NCBI RefSeq assembly: GCF_000421465.1
Contig: NZ_ATXB01000001.1
Span: 2,688,996-2,752,995, forward strand
Source of the DNA: Methylohalobius crimeensis 10Ki
GTDB lineage: Bacteria; Pseudomonadota; Gammaproteobacteria; Methylococcales; Methylothermaceae
Direction: 5' to 3'
DNA length: 64,000 bases
Shown here: one piece after another, positions 37,141 to 46,141 of the stretch
Position numbering within the stretch: the first letter of the stretch is position 1
Layout: each line of letters begins with the position of its first letter
The notes under the pieces: model-generated
The model's input: the letters and a program-made list of their open reading frames with translations, nothing else
What the model was told of the DNA's origin: nothing
Databases searched by the model: none
Translations under genes and position numbers: made by a program

Positions 37141-37956
37141 ATGAGAATCCAGCAATACCAAGTCGATGCCTTTGCCAACCGGGTTTTCGAGGGCAATCCG
37201 GCCGCCGTCTGCCCGCTTGATCACTGGCTGGAAGACCGGATATTGCAAGCCATTGCCGAGGAAAACAACCTTGCCGAGACGGCTTTTTTCGTTCCCGGCC
37301 AACAAGGATTTCGGCTTCGCTGGTTCACCCCCATTAGAGAGGTGGCCCTTTGCGGACATGCCACCTTGGCTTCGGCCCACGTCCTGTTCAACCATCTCGG
37401 CCACACCGGAAAATCGGTGACCTTTGACACCCGGAGCGGAGAGCTCACGGTCGAACGGGAAGACGAACGGATGGTAATGAATTTTCCCAGCGTCCCGCCA
37501 AGGCCGTGTCCGCCCCCGTCCAAGCTGCTTGAAGGGTTGAAGGCAACGCCCCTCGAAGTGTTGTCGGCCGACGACTATATCGCGGTATTCGAGAATGAAG
37601 CCGCCATTCGTGCCATCGCTCCGAGCATGACCACGTTGACTGAGCTGGATCTAAGAGGGGTTGTCGTCACCGCACCGGGACAACATGCTGATTTTGTCAG
37701 CCGTTTTTTTGCGCCCAAGTACGGCATTCCGGAAGACCCCGTCACCGGGTCGGCGCACTGTGAACTCGCCCCTTATTGGTCCTCCCGACTCAACAAACAC
37801 AGCCTGGCGGCAAGGCAGCTTTCCAAGCGCGGGGGAGACGTGCATTGCCAAATAAGCGGTCAGCGCGTCCTCCTCTCCGGGCGGGCGGTCACCTTCCTGG
37901 AAGCGACAATCGAGCTGGATGCGCTGCGGGCGCATCTGGGGCAGGGAGCAGCGTGA
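37141..37956 (+). CDS. PhzF-family isomerase-like protein
   Basis: PhzF/diaminopimelate-epimerase-like fold, 271 residues. Motifs are VDAFANRVFEGNPAAVCPL, NNLAETAFF (with the likely catalytic Glu), VALCGHATLASAHVLF and EDPVTGSAHCELAPYW. The ATG at 37141 begins MRIQQYQVDAF. It is slightly short for the family, and its last residues overlap a displaced ParE-like frame, suggesting the 3' end was rearranged. The substrate is unknown. Confidence 0.9.
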   Translation: MRIQQYQVDAFANRVFEGNPAAVCPLDHWLEDRILQAIAEENNLAETAFFVPGQQGFRLRWFTPIREVALCGHATLASAHVLFNHLGHTGKSVTFDTRSGELTVEREDERMVMNFPSVPPRPCPPPSKLLEGLKATPLEVLSADDYIAVFENEAAIRAIAPSMTTLTELDLRGVVVTAPGQHADFVSRFFAPKYGIPEDPVTGSAHCELAPYWSSRLNKHSLAARQLSKRGGDVHCQISGQRVLLSGRAVTFLEATIELDALRAHLGQGAA

Positions 37957-38161
37957 TCGGTATTTGCGTAATCTCGACCACCGTTTTGCATGGCTGGCGC
38001 AAAACCCGCATTTGGGCAAGCATCGGCCGGATATGCTGGAAGGCTATTATCGTTTCCCGCAAGGTGCCCATCTGATTTTTTACCTCATGCGCGATGACGG
38101 GATCGGCATTATCGGCATCCCGCATCAGAACATGGATGTTCTGGATTTCTTCAACGGCTGA
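37937..38161 (+). pseudogene. N-terminally truncated ParE/RelE toxin
   Basis: In a frame different from PhzF the DNA encodes WGREQRDRYLRNLDHRFAWL, then AQNPHLGKHRPD, YYRFPQGAHLIFYLM and GIPHQNMDVLDFF. This covers most of a ParE-type toxin. About 20 N-terminal residues and the start codon are missing, and no antitoxin gene is upstream; the homology begins inside the phzF 3' end. A dead toxin left by recombination is likely. Confidence 0.65.
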
Positions 38162-39033
38162 TTCCATACCCGCTTAAACAGGGTTTCCTTTCATCTGATG
38201 ACGGTCCGAGTCGTCCAATTCTAATTAGACCACTACACTGGCGCGCTTAGGAGGGAGCGGAGGGATGTTCCCTGCTTCGCCAAGGCTTGTTATCTGCGGC
38301 ATTGCAAGACCTACCCCTGCTGCCGCTAGCTAGGGGGCGTCAGTTGGAATGTTAGACTTGACGCAGTTACCTATGCTGTTCGTGAACGCACAATTCCGGT
38401 CAGCCAGCTAACGCACAGAGCCGGTGGCAGTGCCTCGTATGCCGACCAGAAAGAGAGGTATCGATTCAAGAAGTGGCGGAACCGTAAGTAGGGTCTTGCA
38501 ATCAAGCAAGAAAAGTCGAACGATTGCAGGTGGTGGATCGCAAGGAAAGAAAACTCCCAAAAAATTAACAAATGAGATCCATTCATCTTTATTTTAATCT
38601 CGGGTTGATTTACTTTCCGTGAACTAGGTTCAATTTACTTCAAGTTTGGTATTCGGGAGGTTTCAAAGCCAGTCCATTTTGTTCATCGCCCGTGCGATTT
38701 CAATGGAACCCATCGAGCAAGGATCAAGAACCCGAAGGATAATGTCATGTTCAAACACGTGTGGGCGACAGCCACGACACAAGCTGAAGCCGCTTTTATC
38801 GGCAACCCGGCAATCTACCCTGGATCGCCGGGCCGACGCAAACCCGCACGCCCGTTGCCGGATCTTGCTCGATATGGCGAATCCGAATGGCGCGAATTTT
38901 CCACCTATTTCCGTCCACCCCCTAATACCCCTTGCCATCCACGGCGAAAACCGCCTTCGACAAGCCACTTCTCGAGAGCGCGTTTCCTCCACCCGACTCA
39001 AGTTCGTCAGATTGCATCAGGCTCTCGAAGCTT
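38162..39033. other. Non-coding or decayed 0.87-kb stretch
   Basis: No frame here gives a convincing protein. A few weak hairpins occur, for example GCGGAGGGA with TTCCCTGCTTCGC near 38255-38281, and a GGCAGTGCC hairpin near 38425. I see no tRNA, known riboswitch core or clear transposon end. It separates the remnants on the left from the signalling genes on the right. Confidence 0.4.
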
Positions 39034-39795
39034 ATGCTTAATACCCGAATTTTAGTCCTGGACGACGAACAGGAATTGCTCAGCGACATCAGCGAGATCC
39101 TAGAACATCATCGCTATCGAGTCTTTGCGGAACAATCGATAGCCTCCGCCAGACGCCTCATCGACAAGGAAAATATCGATATCCTGCTGCTCGACGTTCG
39201 AATCCCGGGGCAAGACGGCCTGACATTCGCGCGCAGCATCGCCCAACGGCCGCCACCGCGACCTTCAGTGATTTTGATGAGCGGCTACGCGACCATGGAA
39301 ACATTGGTGCTCGCCATCCGGGCCAGCGCCGCGGATTTTCTCATCAAACCTTTTTCATCGGTCGAAATGCTCGAAGCGCTTCGACGAGTGGAAAACGGAT
39401 GGGGAGAGACACCCGTCCGTGCCGCCAATCCCAAGCCGACAAAAGAAGGGGCGCTCCGGGATGCGGCTCGCTTATGGCAACACCAGCGTTCTCTTCGTTC
39501 TCGTTTTTTTCCCTCCGCGGTCTGTTCCGGAGCGACCTGGGAGATCCTGTTGCAAGTTGGTTTCGCACACCAGCAAGGCCGTCCCGAATATCCGTCCAGT
39601 CTGGCCGCGGGCGCAGGCATCTCGATCACCACCGCATTACGGCATATCGCCGACCTGGAAACCCTCGGTCTCGTTACCAAACAGAGCGACGGCAACGACC
39701 GTCGCCGTTCCGTGATCGCCATGACCGCCGACGGCGATGCCCGGATGCGGGAATATCTGGCGTCGGTGACACCGGAATCGCTCGGATACGGTTAG
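39034..39795 (+). CDS. Response regulator with REC and MarR-type winged-helix domains
   Basis: A 253-residue regulator. The receiver has the acidic pair in ILVLDDEQELL, the phospho-acceptor Asp in LLLDVRIPGQDG and Lys in LIKPFSS. The C-terminal half reads AGAGISITTALRHIADLETL then GLVTKQSDGNDRRR, which resembles a MarR winged helix and its beta-wing. REC-MarR fusions are uncommon. The likely partner is the histidine kinase 87 nt downstream. Confidence 0.85.
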   Translation: MLNTRILVLDDEQELLSDISEILEHHRYRVFAEQSIASARRLIDKENIDILLLDVRIPGQDGLTFARSIAQRPPPRPSVILMSGYATMETLVLAIRASAADFLIKPFSSVEMLEALRRVENGWGETPVRAANPKPTKEGALRDAARLWQHQRSLRSRFFPSAVCSGATWEILLQVGFAHQQGRPEYPSSLAAGAGISITTALRHIADLETLGLVTKQSDGNDRRRSVIAMTADGDARMREYLASVTPESLGYG

Positions 39796-39882
39796 GCAAA
39801 GCGGCGTGAGGAGATATCGAGACATAGGCCGAATGCCTTCCCTGACTGATGAAATCTATTAAGTGCTTCCAGTAGTTTGCCC

Positions 39883-42174
39883 ATGTCGTCCTTCATCCAG
39901 ATAGTGGCCCTCGGCACCCTGACCATCGCCGGCTATTGGCTGCATCTTTCCCTGATGTTCGGGATCGACTTGGTATTCGGCAGCGTCTTCGCCACTGTCG
40001 CCGCGGTACGTTGCAACTGTCGTTGGGCGGTCCCGATCTCCCTGATCGGCAGCCTTTACACCATCGGGCTATGGGGACATCCAGCGGGCGTGGCGATTTT
40101 CACGCTCGAAACGCTTTTTATCGCCCTCATGCACCGGCGTCTGCCCCAACAGCATCTGGTGGTGATCGACCTGATCTATTGGCTGCTGGCAATCGTACCG
40201 GTCGCGCTGCTATTTCGCTACGGGATGAAGATACCGTGGTTGGACACCACCACGGAGGTACTCAAACAAGCGGTCAACGGAATGATCAATGCCGGCTTTG
40301 CATCCCTGTTGTTGCACCTCAATCTGTTTTTCCGACCCAAGACCCATACCGACCGCCGTCAACCCTTCAGCCGCTTTTTATTGACCGGCTTCGTCGTGGC
40401 CGCCTCGGTACCGACCGTGATGGGCATTTTTTGGTTCAACCGGGTGGTATTGGAACTGCAATCCAAGCACGCCCAAGCGATGCTGAAAACCCGGCTCGAT
40501 CATTTCTCCAAGCAGGTAGGACGCTTGCCAACCACGCCACTCCCGGAATCGACCGGTGAGCAGCACGCCAGACTGGCGAAAAGACTCGCCCAAATCCTCC
40601 CCTCCCGGCAGCACGCGGTCTTGGAGTATCAAGGTCGGAAAATAGTCGGCATTCCAGCCGACTGGCGCTTGGCGAACTATACCCCCGAACGCGACAGTGG
40701 GGTCATCCTCCCCGCCTCTCCCGGCTTGCCGAAAATGCTGGCATGGCGCAGCGGTTATTTCTTCTTAGCCGCCCATTTGCCGGAGCAACCCGAGTACAAG
40801 CTGCTGCTGGCATCACCGCTCGAACCTTCGGTCGATCAGGTGCGCGAAATCACTATCCGCTGCCTAGTGACCGGGCTTGCCGGCTTGGTGGCCGGCCTGA
40901 TGCTCGGCGGTCTGATTCACCGCCGGGTCAGCCGCGAGCTCGAGTGCTTGACGGCCGAAGCGATCCACCCCCCGCAAAACGTCCACTCCCACACCGACAA
41001 CGCGAATTTTCTGGTGATGGAATTCGGTTTGCTCCACGCCACTTTGATGACCGCTCACCGACAGAATCGCAAAGCCTTGGACGCCCAGCGCAAGATCGCC
41101 GAGCGCTTGCGGCAGATCTTTGCCGCCGTCGACAGCGCGATCATCACCTTCGACCACATCCAAAAGATCAGCGAATGGAATCCTGCCGCGGAACGCTTGA
41201 CCGGCATCCCCCGAGGCGAAGCGCTGGGACGCCCCTTCCCCATCGAAGTGTGTCACCGCGAAGATGCGCAACGCCTGGAAAGAGCGCTCAAGAAGTTGTC
41301 CCTGGAATTGCCGATCAAGGATCTTGAAATCCGATGGTGCAACCAAAAGAGCGGTGCAATCACCCATGTTCTGGCCAACGCCCGAATGGTTCCGAACTCG
41401 GACGATAAGTCCATCAAAACGGTACTGGTCTGCCAGGACGTGACCGAGCACAAGCAAACCCAGGCCCAATTGGCGCACTCGGCCCGCTTGAGCAGTTTAG
41501 GTCTCATTGCCGCGGGGATCGCACATGAGCTGAATCAACCGCTGAACGTGATTTATCTAGCGGCCGAAAACCTCGAGTCGACTCTCGACCCTTCGAACGA
41601 ATACGCCCGGCGCAAGCTCACCCGTATTTTCGAGCAAATCGAACGGGCGGCGGGGATCGTCCGCCAGGTCCGGCGGCTGGGTGGCCACAACGAACAAGCG
41701 GAAAAGGACTGCTTTCCCTTATCGGAAGCCGTGGCGGGGGTGGCGGAGCTGCTGGAGAGTCAACTGCGCGCTTCGAACATCGACCTTCGCTGCGCCTTTC
41801 CCAAGGAGGCATCGGCCATCCAAATTTCAGGCAACCGCCTCAATTTCGAGCAAGTCCTGATCAATTTACTGGTGAATGCACGTGATGTATTGCTCGAGAG
41901 ACAGGTGCCAGATCCCTGGATATCCGTATCGGTGGTACGCGAAGGCTCCCAATGTCGTGTGGAGGTCTCGGATAATGGGGGAGGGCTCGACGATGCGGCG
42001 CTTCATCACGCCTTCGACCCCTTTTTTTCCACCAAACCGATCGGCAAGGGCATGGGGTTGGGGCTGTCGCTATCGTTCAATTTCATCGAGCAAATGGGGG
42101 GAACCATGACCGTTCGCAACACCTTTGACGGCGCTCTGTTTCACATTCGATTACCCATCGCGGAAACCACCTGA
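39883..42174 (+). CDS. Membrane sensor histidine kinase (PAS-HisKA-HATPase)
   Basis: A 763-residue kinase. The first 160 residues hold several hydrophobic helices (IALGTLTIAGYWLHLS-type, then SLIGSLYTIGLW). A periplasmic loop is closed by another helix (LVTGLAGLVAGLMLGGLI). A PAS domain follows (IITFDHIQKISEWNPAAERL). The H-box is AGIAHELNQPLN. The ATPase has NLLVNARDVLL, DNGGGL and GKGMGLGLSLS. The ATG at 39883 is chosen over an upstream TTG. It is flanked by response-regulator genes on both sides. Confidence 0.92.
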   Translation: MSSFIQIVALGTLTIAGYWLHLSLMFGIDLVFGSVFATVAAVRCNCRWAVPISLIGSLYTIGLWGHPAGVAIFTLETLFIALMHRRLPQQHLVVIDLIYWLLAIVPVALLFRYGMKIPWLDTTTEVLKQAVNGMINAGFASLLLHLNLFFRPKTHTDRRQPFSRFLLTGFVVAASVPTVMGIFWFNRVVLELQSKHAQAMLKTRLDHFSKQVGRLPTTPLPESTGEQHARLAKRLAQILPSRQHAVLEYQGRKIVGIPADWRLANYTPERDSGVILPASPGLPKMLAWRSGYFFLAAHLPEQPEYKLLLASPLEPSVDQVREITIRCLVTGLAGLVAGLMLGGLIHRRVSRELECLTAEAIHPPQNVHSHTDNANFLVMEFGLLHATLMTAHRQNRKALDAQRKIAERLRQIFAAVDSAIITFDHIQKISEWNPAAERLTGIPRGEALGRPFPIEVCHREDAQRLERALKKLSLELPIKDLEIRWCNQKSGAITHVLANARMVPNSDDKSIKTVLVCQDVTEHKQTQAQLAHSARLSSLGLIAAGIAHELNQPLNVIYLAAENLESTLDPSNEYARRKLTRIFEQIERAAGIVRQVRRLGGHNEQAEKDCFPLSEAVAGVAELLESQLRASNIDLRCAFPKEASAIQISGNRLNFEQVLINLLVNARDVLLERQVPDPWISVSVVREGSQCRVEVSDNGGGLDDAALHHAFDPFFSTKPIGKGMGLGLSLSFNFIEQMGGTMTVRNTFDGALFHIRLPIAETT

Positions 42175-42226
42175 GCATCATGGCAAACAGGGGGTACCGG
42201 CAAACCCGGAACAACCGACCATATTG

Positions 42227-42604
42227 ATGAAAAACATTTTGATCGCCGACGACGAGCCGGAATTGCTCGAGGAATGGAGCGAGGGCTTGCTCCGGCAAGG
42301 GTTCGAGGTCGTCACATGCACCGACGGCAAAGCGGCCCTTCCGCTGCTGCGGGCTCATCCTGAAATCCGGATCGTGGTGACCGATCTGCGCCTGCCGGGG
42401 CTGTCTGGCCTGGAGTTGGCCAAGCTCGCGGCGGAAATGGAAGGACCGGAGCGGGGCTTCATTTTGGTCTCCGGCCACACATCCGATTCCTCACTGGAAA
42501 GACTGGAAACAAAACCGTTCCGCACCCTGCTCAAAAAGCCGGTGGGTATCCGTAGACTGATGGCCACCATAGAATATGTGACCCGATTACTGGAAGCACC
42601 CTAG
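42227..42604 (+). CDS. Single-domain response regulator (CheY-like)
   Basis: A 125-residue receiver with no output domain: ILIADDEPELL (acidic pair), VVTDLRLPGLSG (phospho-acceptor Asp) and LLKKPVG (Lys). It probably relays phosphate from the adjacent kinase. Its TAG stop at 42602-42604 is built from the TA target-site copy plus the first base of the IS element. Without the insertion the next base is also G, so the stop codon is unchanged. Confidence 0.9.
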   Translation: MKNILIADDEPELLEEWSEGLLRQGFEVVTCTDGKAALPLLRAHPEIRIVVTDLRLPGLSGLELAKLAAEMEGPERGFILVSGHTSDSSLERLETKPFRTLLKKPVGIRRLMATIEYVTRLLEAP

Positions 42605-42617
42605 TGCTCTTTCAATT

Positions 42618-43283
42618 TTATATTGTCGGGTAGAGCTGTTTCAGCTTTATCCGGGCATCCTCAGTCGTAAACCGCCAATCGACGGTCACCGCAGCTTGGT
42701 TGCGTACCGTCGCCCAGGCTTCGACCTCTCTGCGCACGGTTTTCCTATCCGGTAGCCGCCGATCAAGACATTGTCGCGACAACACGCTGAATTCGCATTC
42801 CGCCATATTCAACCAACTGCCATGCTTTGGTGTATACACAAATTCCAGTTTATCCAGCAGAGCGCGTGCGACCTGTGGCTCAAATGCTTTATACAAAGAA
42901 GCTCCCGTATGTGTGCTTAAGTTATCCATGACCAGGGTAATACGCCGGGCATCCGGAAAGTCTTTCTCCACCAACGCCCGAACCCCCTCTGCCCATTGCG
43001 GCGCCGCATGATTGTCTGCGACCTCTATCCGTCTCCACCCCCTAAACGGGGCATAAAACTGAATCAGGTGGGCGACACCGTTGCGCTCGTACTCCACATC
43101 GTAGCGCTCGATTTGCCCGGGCTTGCCCGGCACGCGAGGTCGCCCTTCCCTCACACATTGCACGCTGGTTTCGTCCATGCACACCACCGGATAGTCCGGA
43201 TCGAAGGGGCGCTTGTAAACCTCCAGGACGCGCTCCATCGCGCACACAAACGCGGCATTCTGTTTGGGCGGAATACACCACAT
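42618..43283 (-). CDS. IS630 transposase, C-terminal DDE frame
   Basis: A 221-residue frame with the catalytic DDE core: VVCMDETSVQ (first Asp), ITLVMDNLSTHTG (second Asp) and YTPKHGSWLNMAECEFSVLS (Glu). It begins in IS630-typical MWCIPPKQNAAFV. In-frame codons upstream (AFKPWRKA) continue the homology, so the frame is the second half of a split transposase rather than a separate gene. Confidence 0.9.
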   Translation of the reverse strand: MWCIPPKQNAAFVCAMERVLEVYKRPFDPDYPVVCMDETSVQCVREGRPRVPGKPGQIERYDVEYERNGVAHLIQFYAPFRGWRRIEVADNHAAPQWAEGVRALVEKDFPDARRITLVMDNLSTHTGASLYKAFEPQVARALLDKLEFVYTPKHGSWLNMAECEFSVLSRQCLDRRLPDRKTVRREVEAWATVRNQAAVTVDWRFTTEDARIKLKQLYPTI

Positions 43284-43299
43284 CGCTTTCCGCCACGGT

Positions 43300-43746
43300 T
43301 TAAAGGCGTTTTTTTAAAACGCGTCTTACCGATTCGTGCGAAATCGACTCCACAACACCCAACTCAACCAGTCGATCGCTCAACAGATGCAACGTCCAGC
43401 GCGATTGCCCCGGTGGCGGCTCACTGCACATCAGCGCCACCAACTGCGCCTCGCCATCACCGTCGAGGACGCGCCGCTTTTCCCGCATACGCCGCTTGCG
43501 CTCCAAGGCCGCATCGAGGCCTTCCTCTACACAGCGTTGACGCAACCGCGACACCGTGCGTGCGTTGACCCCGACAGTCTCAGCCACTTCGCTGTCCAGC
43601 AGGCCCGGGCCTTGATCGCCCTCATCGGCCCACAGCAGTATTTGCGCGTGGATGCGTCGATAGGCTGCCGTTTTGCCTTTGTGCACCAAAGCTTCCAAGC
43701 TCTGGCGCTCCTCCGCCGTCAGGCGGACAATGTATTTCTTCTTCAT
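43300..43746 (-). CDS. IS630 transposase, N-terminal helix-turn-helix frame
   Basis: Contains the DNA-binding half: RLTAEERQSLEALVHKGKTA and GLLDSEVAETVGVNARTVSR (helix-turn-helix), and ends ESVRRVLKKRL. The run of seven A (minus strand, 43309-43315) lies at the junction with the second frame, which is +1 relative to this one. Slippage at the run or a 2-nt loss could explain the split. The start at 43746 follows GAGAAGG; longer starts at 43761 and 43776 exist. Confidence 0.85.
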   Translation of the reverse strand: MKKKYIVRLTAEERQSLEALVHKGKTAAYRRIHAQILLWADEGDQGPGLLDSEVAETVGVNARTVSRLRQRCVEEGLDAALERKRRMREKRRVLDGDGEAQLVALMCSEPPPGQSRWTLHLLSDRLVELGVVESISHESVRRVLKKRL

Positions 43747-43875
43747 ACGCCTTCTCAGCATGTTGCTGGATAACATTGAGAAAGCACATTAACATTAGGC
43801 AATATTAAATTGAAGGTCTACTAGAGCGCTTTAATACGCAGGCTCGGTGGTCCAGAAACTTGCAATCGCAGGCAT

Positions 43876-45360
43876 CTACTCCGCGGATAGCGGTAGCCGG
43901 ACGTTAAACGTGGTGCCCTTATCAAGCACGCTCTGCACCTCGATAACGCCCCCGTGCTCTTTCACGATCGAATAACAAATCGACAATCCCAGACCCGTCC
44001 CCACCGGCGAAGTCGTGTAAAAAGGATCGAAAATTTTATCGATGTCCGCTTCCGTGATACCACAACCAGTATCTTCCACCTGAATGCAAACCTCGGTCGC
44101 TTCCGGATACACCCGAACCTTGAGGAATCCGCCTGCCGGCATCGCATTCATGGCATTGACAAAAAGATTCATGAACACCTGCTGCAACTGGGTGGGGATT
44201 CCGCGCACTCGGACGCCTTCCCGAAGGGTTTCGCAAATAATTTCGATCTTTCGGCTTCTGGTTTGGTTGCTGATCAACTGGACGGCTTCGTCAAGGATCT
44301 GAACCACATCCACGGAGATCAAGTCGTCGTGAGCGGAAGGTCGCGCAAAACGCAATACGTTTTCGATGATCGTCGAGGCTTCTTTGACCGCGATTCTGAT
44401 GTTATCCACGCATGCCTTGTGAAATTTCTCATCACCGTCGTCTTCGGCCAGAAATTGGGCCGCGGAAAAACAAATGGCCAAGGGGTTGCGGATTTCGTGG
44501 GCGATCCCCGCCGCCATCACCCCCAGTGCTGCGAGTTTCTGCGACTGAATCAACTGCATTTCCAGCTTGCGGTACTCGGAAAGATCCCGACCCATAGCCA
44601 CGATCCCGGTCACTTTGCCGCTGCTCTCCTCGCACATGGGCGAACAAACCCAGAAAACCGGCAGTGATACCCCGTTTTTGGCGAGAACATGCCATTCCCC
44701 TCTTTGCGAGACACCCCTCGTTCGGATTTCCTCAAACGCTTTATCCACGAGAGATCGATGTTGCTCGATGCAATATTCGATGAAATTCCGGTTCCGAACC
44801 GCTTCGAATGGATGGCCGGAAACGCGCTCCGCAGCGCTGTTCCAAGTCAAAATCCGTCCTTCCACCGTAGCCGACAGGACGATATCGTGGGCGCTTTCAA
44901 CGACGCTCGCCAAATGGCGTTCCACCCTGCGGACTTCCTCGCTCAACAGGACCGGCTCGGTGACATCGTCCATGAGAAGCATGACGCTTTCCACCACGCC
45001 GTTCCAGACGAAGGGGATGACGCGATAGTAGTAATAACGTTTGGGCTGGCCCGGCGTGCGGTAACTGATTCGTTCGCCGAGGCTGACGCGATGATCGGTG
45101 AATGCCTGCCGAATCCGGGTGGTGATATTGGTGTAATCCAAAATTCCGGGAGGAAATACCTCGCTTAACCGAAAGCCCAGGGTGATATTGGGCGAACAGC
45201 GGTTTTTCTCGAAAAAGTTGCGGTTGGCGGAGACGATGCGAAAGTCCCGGTTGATCACCAGCACCGACGAAGGGATGGCATTGAAGAGCATCGCGTACCA
45301 CTTGGCGTTTTGCTCGTGCGACGCGCTTTCGTCGCATTTTGCCCTCTCCAGATCAACCAT
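43876..45360 (-). CDS. Cytosolic PAS histidine kinase of the gas-vesicle operon
   Basis: A 494-residue kinase without membrane segments. Two PAS domains come first (AIPSSVLVINRDFRIVSANR; DIVLSATVEGRILTWNSAAE). HisKA follows with the phospho-acceptor AGIAHEIRNPLA, and HATPase with NLFVNAMNAMPAGG, VEDTGCGI and GTGLGLSIC. Its start overlaps the GvpF/L gene end by 8 nt, so it is in the operon led by the sigma-54 activator at 50235, its likely partner. Confidence 0.93.
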   Translation of the reverse strand: MVDLERAKCDESASHEQNAKWYAMLFNAIPSSVLVINRDFRIVSANRNFFEKNRCSPNITLGFRLSEVFPPGILDYTNITTRIRQAFTDHRVSLGERISYRTPGQPKRYYYYRVIPFVWNGVVESVMLLMDDVTEPVLLSEEVRRVERHLASVVESAHDIVLSATVEGRILTWNSAAERVSGHPFEAVRNRNFIEYCIEQHRSLVDKAFEEIRTRGVSQRGEWHVLAKNGVSLPVFWVCSPMCEESSGKVTGIVAMGRDLSEYRKLEMQLIQSQKLAALGVMAAGIAHEIRNPLAICFSAAQFLAEDDGDEKFHKACVDNIRIAVKEASTIIENVLRFARPSAHDDLISVDVVQILDEAVQLISNQTRSRKIEIICETLREGVRVRGIPTQLQQVFMNLFVNAMNAMPAGGFLKVRVYPEATEVCIQVEDTGCGITEADIDKIFDPFYTTSPVGTGLGLSICYSIVKEHGGVIEVQSVLDKGTTFNVRLPLSAE

Positions 45361-46141
45361 CTGTTTCCAGAACCGGCCGAAAACTATAGGGAGGCCATGG
45401 CCCGCTCCACTGCAAATCGGCCCCCACCGATTGAAACTCCGCGGCCGCCTGTTCCATCAAGTCCACCAGGTTGGATGCCCGTTCAGGCCAGAGGACGGCC
45501 CAATGCCCCACCGCTTGGCGGCGCGACTCTTGCGCCGGCGGAAGGGGACGCTCTCGAAACCCTTCTCCTTCCTGAGCCAAACGCACCGCCCATTGTCGCG
45601 ACAGGGTTTCCAGGCGTGCTACCGCTCCCTGTTGGGATTCTTTCCGAAGATACTGCTCGGCAAGGTAACGACGGCCTGCCGGCAATCCGGAAAACTCCGC
45701 TTTTTTCCGGAGCTGCTCCGCCTTCCAGCATTCCTCTGCATGGCGAGGATCGAAAAAGATTTTGATGTCCCATTCCGCCATCCCGCCGGTTGCTGCAAAA
45801 AAATCTTCCAACACCATTTTATGCCCCTCGATCAGCAACCGCAAGCGGTTGCGGGAACTGAACAGGGTGCCGAAACCGCTGGGATACACAGGCGCTTCAC
45901 GCCAGAACCGTTCGATCACTCGGGCATGATGGAGAACTCGGGGTGTGACCCAGTCCAGTGAATTAAGGCGGGCGCCATCTTGCCACGATGACATATCGGT
46001 CACCGGAGATACGACTGCGCCAACGCCGTTCACTTCCTCGCCGCATATCGGACCCAACAACTTCGGCAATTCAAGTTCCTTCAATACATCGAGATTGTTC
46101 GCCGGGGTCAGGCAATAAAGATAAAGGGCGATTTTTTCCAT
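45353..46141 (-). CDS. GvpF/GvpL-family gas vesicle protein
   Basis: A 262-residue accessory protein of the GvpF/GvpL family, which binds GvpA and helps vesicle assembly. Family marks are the N-terminal IALYLYCLTPANN, VLHHARVIERFWREAPVYPS, FGTLFSS, and the terminal LQWSGPWPPYSFRP (WPPY motif). It is divergent from the main family and lies outside the main gvp operon, translationally coupled to the Cdc48-like gene (TGATG). A second paralog is at 53386. Confidence 0.88.
   Translation of the reverse strand: MEKIALYLYCLTPANNLDVLKELELPKLLGPICGEEVNGVGAVVSPVTDMSSWQDGARLNSLDWVTPRVLHHARVIERFWREAPVYPSGFGTLFSSRNRLRLLIEGHKMVLEDFFAATGGMAEWDIKIFFDPRHAEECWKAEQLRKKAEFSGLPAGRRYLAEQYLRKESQQGAVARLETLSRQWAVRLAQEGEGFRERPLPPAQESRRQAVGHWAVLWPERASNLVDLMEQAAAEFQSVGADLQWSGPWPPYSFRPVLETDG

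Larger units (their letters stand above)
42604..43821 (-). mobile_element. IS630-family insertion sequence
   Basis: A 1218-bp element flanked by TA duplications at 42602-42603 and 43822-43823, the target preference of IS630/Tc1 elements. Its imperfect terminal repeats share TTCAATTT and ATATTG (GTGCTCTTTCAATTTTATAT at the left, GTAGACCTTCAATTTAATAT at the right, read inward). It carries two transposase frames on the minus strand and sits between a response-regulator gene and a convergent histidine kinase gene. Confidence 0.88.

Noticed and set aside
38371..38586. A 71-residue minus-strand open frame in the non-coding stretch
   Set aside because: No ribosome site, no family resemblance and unusual amino-acid composition.
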